Part shown: positions 5,361-9,689 of the stretch, piece after piece
How the letters are laid out: each line of letters starts with the position of its first letter
Position numbering within the stretch: the stretch's first letter is position 1
DNA from: Candidatus Omnitrophota bacterium
GTDB taxonomy: Bacteria > Verrucomicrobiota > Verrucomicrobiia > Limisphaerales > UBA1319
Assembly (NCBI GenBank): GCA_023473405.1
Contig: JAMCZD010000058.1
Span: 1 to 9,689 of the forward strand
Direction of reading: 5' to 3'
DNA: 9,689 nt
Position numbers and translations under genes: made by a program
Notes under the pieces: generated by a model
Databases searched by the model: none
The model's input: the letters and a program-made list of their open reading frames with translations, nothing else
Told to the model about the DNA's origin: nothing

Positions 5361-8198
5361 TCAGTAACCAGCCGATACATTGACGGTTCCGTCAAAACCT
5401 TTTAGACGAATGGTATCCGCGTCGAAATCATTCCAGGGCTTGTCATTAACTGTCACGCGCTTGATGGGTGCCTGGGTGGGATGGCGGAAACGCAGTAGAA
5501 CGGTGGCGGGCGCTTTCCTCGAAGGTATTTCGACGGTAGCGGATATCCGGTCGTGGTCCACGTCTGAGACGATTTCATAAGCCACGTTGCCGAAGTAAGT
5601 CGGCGCGTTTTTGACGGCGATTTTCTTGCCTTGCTCGAGCCAATGGCGGGGAGTGGCTTTTGCGAGCCACAGGCTGCCTCCGTCTTCCCACACCAGGAGC
5701 GAACGGAACTGCTCCATGAAATAGGCCAAGGCATGGCCGTTGGCATAGCCTCGGTAATCGCCCTTTTTAAAGGCCTCGACTTGGGCGGTATTGACATGGC
5801 CCATGAAGTGTTCGAGGAAACAGTATTCCGGGGTAGGCATTACGAAAGCGGCATAGTTGTTGATCCACTGGCGCAGGAAGCTCGAGACTTCGTCGCGGCG
5901 CAGATAGACATTGGCGAGGTAACTGTATCCAAGTTGAGGCGATTCCCCACCCCAGAACCAGTCTTCCGCCGGCGATCGTCCGGCTTCCTTCCTTTTCTCG
6001 GCGAGAAACTGGAACCGATCGCCGCTGTATAAGTAAGTTGGATGCATGAACAAAACATCCTCGCATACATCGAGGTGCCCATCGACGCGGACATCGTTCA
6101 CAGGAGGGATACCGGCAGAATCAACCAGTTCGAGCGGCCAATCGTCATCGGTCATGGCTATTTGGTTTACCTGGCCTATGGAAGGGCCGCGGATGTAGAA
6201 TAGGGGTGGTATGTAGGAGCGATAGGTGCCGTTTCGGACCCGCATTACCGGGGCGAGGGTGACGGCGCGATCGGCTGCTTTCTCGAGTGCCTTCCGGTAC
6301 TGCCCGGACTGTTCGAGATACTTGCCGGCCTGGTCCGGGTTTAGTTCCGCCATAGCCTCGGCAAATCGGCGCAGGCCCTGGTAGTACCAACCCTCGATAT
6401 TCGCATACCATTTCCATTCGCTTAGGAAACACGCAATGTCGCTGATATGCTGAGGGGGCTGAAGCCCGGCCACCTCGAGTTCGGCGCGGTTGGGGGCGTT
6501 ATTCAGGTAGAGGGTTCTCTGCCGGAGAATCCACTCAGCCGCCGCCTGCATTCTCCACTGGTTTTTCCTGAACCACCGTTTGTCGCCGGTCAGGAAGTAG
6601 TGTTCGGCGAGATCGAATAGAATCCGGCCGGTGCCGCCGTTGTGTATGAGTTCGTAGCTATCGTAACCGGGGCACGGGACGGAAGTTTCATGAAAGAGCT
6701 TGCCGGTGCAGAAATTCCCGGAGCCATCGTTGAAATCGCCGTCGGGCATTGCACCTGGTCTTTCGAGAAAGGTGTCCAGCCATTGGGCAGCCGTATCATG
6801 CAAGCCTACTATATCCATATCCCGTATGGGTCGCGGCGCCTCGAGGGCTAGACTCATGTAGGAGAGCTCGCCTCGCTTCAGTTTCGACACACCCATTCGC
6901 CAGGCGTCGACCCAGCGCGCCTCGGGCACATCGACCTGCATGGGCGGATCGTCAACCTGCTGGTAAGGCGGCAGGGTCGTCCCTGGCGGCAACATGGGCA
7001 GGCTGATCTCGTGCATAGCTTCGTCCCAGGTTGCCTCGGGATGCTGACGCGTCAGCTCACGGATACTTGCGATGTTTCGCGAGGCTAATTCAGCCGCGAA
7101 TTCCCGAGCCGTCTTGCCACTGCCTGCCCGGACCACGAAGAAACCATACTCGGGAGCCAAGATCGGCCCTTTTTCCAAGTCCCGAACCAGGAAGGTGAAA
7201 CTACCCGAGTGCGTGTAAACAGTAATCCTGGTATCACGCGGATGCCCGTAGGGGTATTTGGGCAATTTATCGAAGTAATCGACGGTGGGTTCGAGGTACA
7301 GCAGCGACATCGCGATGCCTCGCCGGCCTCCGCTGCCAACAGGCGATTCCCAGGCATCCGGCCCGTTTAACGTCGTCCGCGTGTCGTTGGCCAATGGCGC
7401 GATCTTTTCCACGCGACCGAAAAAGCCTTCCGTGCGCCCGCTGAAGTTGGCTTGCTCGGTTTCCTTTTGGAATCCCCATTCGATTTCGATGTCCGTTTGC
7501 TTCCACCGTTCAGGACCGTAGGCGCGGATAACCGGAACTTGGCACTTGCCGTTTGGAAGGTTAGGTTGGGCGGCAGGCTGAACGAATACGGCGATCATGT
7601 CCACCTCGTCCCATTTCCCCATGCCGACGCACAAGCCAAACGGCCCGGGAGGTGGGATAGGTTTGACTAATTGGTGATCCTGGTAGGTCCAGGTCAAGCC
7701 ATCCTCGGAGATTTCCGGTTTGACCGTTACCCGCTGGTCCCATTGCCAGCCAAACCAACCATAGGGAGAGGGATATACGCGGACCTCGACGTCCTCGGGC
7801 GCCGGCGGCGGTGGTCCGTTTTTCGGCCACTGCAGCTCGATCCGGTTCAATTGGACGCGCACGGTCCAGAGTAACGCGGACTGTAGAGCACCGCGAGGCG
7901 CCGGCAACAAGGGCGGTTTCTTGACGTTGTCCGGCAGGTCCATGTGGCTGACCGGACGATATACGCGATCGAGCCGTTCGAGCCGGCGCGGAACGAAGTA
8001 GGCCTCGGGTTTTTCCTGCACCTTGATATTGGCGCGATAGGCATAGGCCCAAGCCGACAACTCCGCCTGTTGTCCCACAACAGCTTCCGGGGCCGGTTTC
8101 TCCGCGGCAATCGAAGCGAGGCTGCCCGTCAACAGAATTGAGGCTGCCAGGATGAGGCATCCAGGTCTGCAATGGCGGATCAAGGTGGTTGGCTTCAT
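5361..8198 (-). CDS. Large secreted protein B: discoidin-like domain plus probable (alpha/alpha)6-barrel glycosidase (paralogue of A)
   Basis: Start chosen at the ATG complementary to 8196-8198, giving 945 residues with a signal peptide (basic MKPTTLIRHCR, hydrophobic core, cleavage probably after IAA at residue 32). The open frame reaches 8345, but that extension overlaps the upstream gene and precedes the signal peptide. The domain order follows A throughout: a discoidin-like sandwich in the first 220 residues, a second beta segment, a helical barrel from about 430 to 820, and a C-terminal beta part. Shared motifs are DGDFNDGSGNF (486-496), HNGGTGR (519-525), SEWKWYA (593-599), TDDDWPLELVDSAG (683-696) and DWFWGG (746-751). 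Over the 61 residues starting at NGTYRSYIPP, 52 are identical to A. B lacks six residues that A carries before the YELVHNGG motif and two before ANGHALAYF. It starts 7 bases after the stop of the GH99-like gene, with only a weak ribosome site, so translational coupling is likely. Enzyme class and substrate are unassigned. Confidence 0.8.
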   Translation of the reverse strand: MKPTTLIRHCRPGCLILAASILLTGSLASIAAEKPAPEAVVGQQAELSAWAYAYRANIKVQEKPEAYFVPRRLERLDRVYRPVSHMDLPDNVKKPPLLPAPRGALQSALLWTVRVQLNRIELQWPKNGPPPPAPEDVEVRVYPSPYGWFGWQWDQRVTVKPEISEDGLTWTYQDHQLVKPIPPPGPFGLCVGMGKWDEVDMIAVFVQPAAQPNLPNGKCQVPVIRAYGPERWKQTDIEIEWGFQKETEQANFSGRTEGFFGRVEKIAPLANDTRTTLNGPDAWESPVGSGGRRGIAMSLLYLEPTVDYFDKLPKYPYGHPRDTRITVYTHSGSFTFLVRDLEKGPILAPEYGFFVVRAGSGKTAREFAAELASRNIASIRELTRQHPEATWDEAMHEISLPMLPPGTTLPPYQQVDDPPMQVDVPEARWVDAWRMGVSKLKRGELSYMSLALEAPRPIRDMDIVGLHDTAAQWLDTFLERPGAMPDGDFNDGSGNFCTGKLFHETSVPCPGYDSYELIHNGGTGRILFDLAEHYFLTGDKRWFRKNQWRMQAAAEWILRQRTLYLNNAPNRAELEVAGLQPPQHISDIACFLSEWKWYANIEGWYYQGLRRFAEAMAELNPDQAGKYLEQSGQYRKALEKAADRAVTLAPVMRVRNGTYRSYIPPLFYIRGPSIGQVNQIAMTDDDWPLELVDSAGIPPVNDVRVDGHLDVCEDVLFMHPTYLYSGDRFQFLAEKRKEAGRSPAEDWFWGGESPQLGYSYLANVYLRRDEVSSFLRQWINNYAAFVMPTPEYCFLEHFMGHVNTAQVEAFKKGDYRGYANGHALAYFMEQFRSLLVWEDGGSLWLAKATPRHWLEQGKKIAVKNAPTYFGNVAYEIVSDVDHDRISATVEIPSRKAPATVLLRFRHPTQAPIKRVTVNDKPWNDFDADTIRLKGFDGTVNVSAGY

Positions 8199-8205
8199 GT
8201 CTTGT

Positions 8206-9689
8206 TCAATGCTGCATTCGAATGGACTGTATCTCGAGGTTGACATCGGCTTGCGCGCATGGATCGAGGCGCAGTTGGGTAATGATCCCGCGCCAACGCC
8301 GATTCCGGGCCACGGGAAACACGTAGTCGTGCCACTCGCCGTCACCCATCGCTTCGAGCCTCGAGCTGGTGGCTTCGCTTTCGGGCAGTTGGCGCGTGTG
8401 CCAGAAGAGCTGGACGGTGTCGCGGAACGGGCTGCCGTCCTTGCGGGTCAGCTTCATCCGCACGGCGACGGTGGAATATTCACTTGCCCGCGCTTGAATC
8501 GGGGGTCCGCCGAAGGCCGGGTCGGAGCCAATCGTCCGGGCAGTAAGCAAGCCATCGTGAACGGTGACGTCGGCCAGGTTCATAGCTCCCTTCCACCCGG
8601 CGTCATCTCGGGAGAAGTCCCAGTCCGTTCGAGCGAGGTCCGAGGCAGGCAAATCATAAGGACCGAGGCCCACATCGGCTGGGGTGACATCTGTATGTTC
8701 AATTTGGGCATCGGTGAACACCTGGCGGATGGCATCGAGGTAGCCGAATCCGAATTCCTTATGGGGCTCGATATAGGAACCCTCGCCAAATTCGTTCCAG
8801 GCCTCGATTATGACCACATTCTTGAGCTTTGACTTGGCCGTTGAACTATCGAGCAAACGTTTGGCATCGAGCAGGTGTTGGGCGAACAGGGCCGGCGTGC
8901 GGCCGAACCGGACCAGGTTATTGTCGCCGTGCCACGGGCGGCTGTCCCATCCGCCGCTAATGGGCAGTATGAGTGGGAGCGCGCTTTGTTCAATGAGGTG
9001 TTGCCAGTTGCGTTGGTAGCCCTGGATGAGCGACGCATAGGGGGCGTACATGCCTTCGGAGTTCATTCCCAGGCCGGGCCAATTATAAGCGCTGATGGCG
9101 TCATAGCCTTCGAGGGCGGCGGTTCGCGCCTGGCCGGCATCGCCAACGCACGCGACCAGGTAAAGGCCTTTTAACCCGGCCTGGTTGCATTCGGACCGCA
9201 TGGCGGTGAAGGCGGCTTTGACCTGGGCGCTGCCGAGGTCGTCGGTGAGACGTCCGGGGCTAAAGATGAACACCGCCGGTTTGCCGTCGATGGTCAGGTG
9301 CTCGGGACGGCGGAAATAGTTGTCGATCCAAAAGCGGGTAACGGCAAGGCAGTCCTCGAGGGACGATGTATGGGGAGGATTATGATTGGCCCAGAGAAGA
9401 CAGAACTTGAGCAAGTGACGGTAACGCGCCTTGAAATAGCCGTCGTCGAGGGCGTGTTCCAATTGCCGGTTGCCCTGGTTCCAATACCAATCGTAAGCGA
9501 AGAAAGTAATCCCATGTTCCACCGCCCATTTAATCTGCCAGTCCGCCACTTCCGGGTCGCCCTCGCGGTACCAACCGAGGACCGGCTTGCGTTCGGGGAA
9601 CCGCTGGATGGGCGCCCATTGACCGGCGTTCTTCCAGCCGGGAAAATAGTAAACCCCAACCTCGGTCGGGCCGCGCACCGGTTTTGGCT
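8206..9689 (-). CDS. GH99-like / WbsX-family protein with C-terminal beta-sandwich domain (5' partial)
   Basis: The gene runs off the right edge. A GTG at 9676-9678 could be read as a start, but the frame stays open upstream (PKP before VRGPTEVG) and no signal peptide is in view, so the true start is probably outside. Counting from that GTG, the 490 visible residues begin with the strand-1 motif VGVYYFPGW (7-15), then GWYREGDPEVADWQIKWA (35-52) and FFAYDWYW (59-66), a pattern typical of WbsX/GH99-like TIM barrels. AWNEFGEGSYIEP (293-305) holds Glu296 and Glu299. Their spacing, NE-x-x-E, matches the catalytic pair of bacterial GH99 endo-alpha-mannosidases (E333 and E336 in the Bacteroides xylanisolvens enzyme, from memory). 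From about residue 350 an all-beta module follows (TDWDFSRDDAGW to IQSIRMQH), probably a carbohydrate-binding-type sandwich. The substrate is likely an alpha-mannose-like glycan only by analogy. The stop lies 7 bases before the start of gene B, indicating cotranscription. Confidence 0.82.
   Translation of the reverse strand, partial: PKPVRGPTEVGVYYFPGWKNAGQWAPIQRFPERKPVLGWYREGDPEVADWQIKWAVEHGITFFAYDWYWNQGNRQLEHALDDGYFKARYRHLLKFCLLWANHNPPHTSSLEDCLAVTRFWIDNYFRRPEHLTIDGKPAVFIFSPGRLTDDLGSAQVKAAFTAMRSECNQAGLKGLYLVACVGDAGQARTAALEGYDAISAYNWPGLGMNSEGMYAPYASLIQGYQRNWQHLIEQSALPLILPISGGWDSRPWHGDNNLVRFGRTPALFAQHLLDAKRLLDSSTAKSKLKNVVIIEAWNEFGEGSYIEPHKEFGFGYLDAIRQVFTDAQIEHTDVTPADVGLGPYDLPASDLARTDWDFSRDDAGWKGAMNLADVTVHDGLLTARTIGSDPAFGGPPIQARASEYSTVAVRMKLTRKDGSPFRDTVQLFWHTRQLPESEATSSRLEAMGDGEWHDYVFPVARNRRWRGIITQLRLDPCAQADVNLEIQSIRMQH

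Noticed and set aside
7561..8172. Minus-strand open frame of 203 codons inside gene B
   Set aside because: It is in another frame of the strongly supported gene B and its peptide has no domain features.
8199..8345. N-terminal extension of protein B to 8345
   Set aside because: It overlaps the conserved C-terminal module of the GH99-like gene in a different frame and precedes the clear signal peptide at 8198.

Overview
The window reads as part of a carbohydrate-degradation gene cluster from a Gram-negative environmental bacterium with a moderately GC-rich genome. Four points suggest the PVC group, most likely a Verrucomicrobiota or Planctomycetota member: a WbsX/GH99-like protein, a sialidase-like propeller lipoprotein, very large secreted proteins of unclassified glycosidase type, and a degenerate ACAGGAT-type intergenic repeat. 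No taxonomic marker gene is present, so this assignment is inference.

Layout from left to right. Bases 1-91 hold the 3' end of an unidentified reading frame or a rearranged stretch. A plus-strand GH5-type glycoside hydrolase follows (92-1081); it keeps its catalytic glutamates but lacks a signal peptide and the usual first beta strand. It converges, 5 bases away, on a large minus-strand gene (called A here, 1087-3972), a secreted protein of about 960 residues. A divergent intergenic region of 273 bases (3973-4245) carries a near-consensus sigma70-type promoter for gene A. To its right, a plus-strand lipoprotein with a sialidase-like beta-propeller (4246-5316) converges on a second large minus-strand gene (B, 5361-8198), a clear paralogue of A. 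The 44-base gap between the lipoprotein gene and B holds a small ACAGGAT repeat. Gene B lies 7 bases downstream of a minus-strand GH99-like/WbsX-family gene (8206 to beyond the right edge), so these two look like an operon.

Together the genes look like an exported set of glycan-acting enzymes: GH5 (endo-beta-glycanase type), GH99-like (alpha-mannosidase-like fold), a propeller lipoprotein, and two copies of a probable (alpha/alpha)6-barrel protein with an N-terminal discoidin-like sandwich. No transporter, regulator or SusC/D pair is visible, and the substrate cannot be read from the sequence. The most novel content is the A/B family: two long, strongly conserved, secreted proteins that I cannot place in a named glycoside hydrolase family. 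I saw no rRNA, tRNA, CRISPR array, insertion sequence or attachment site.
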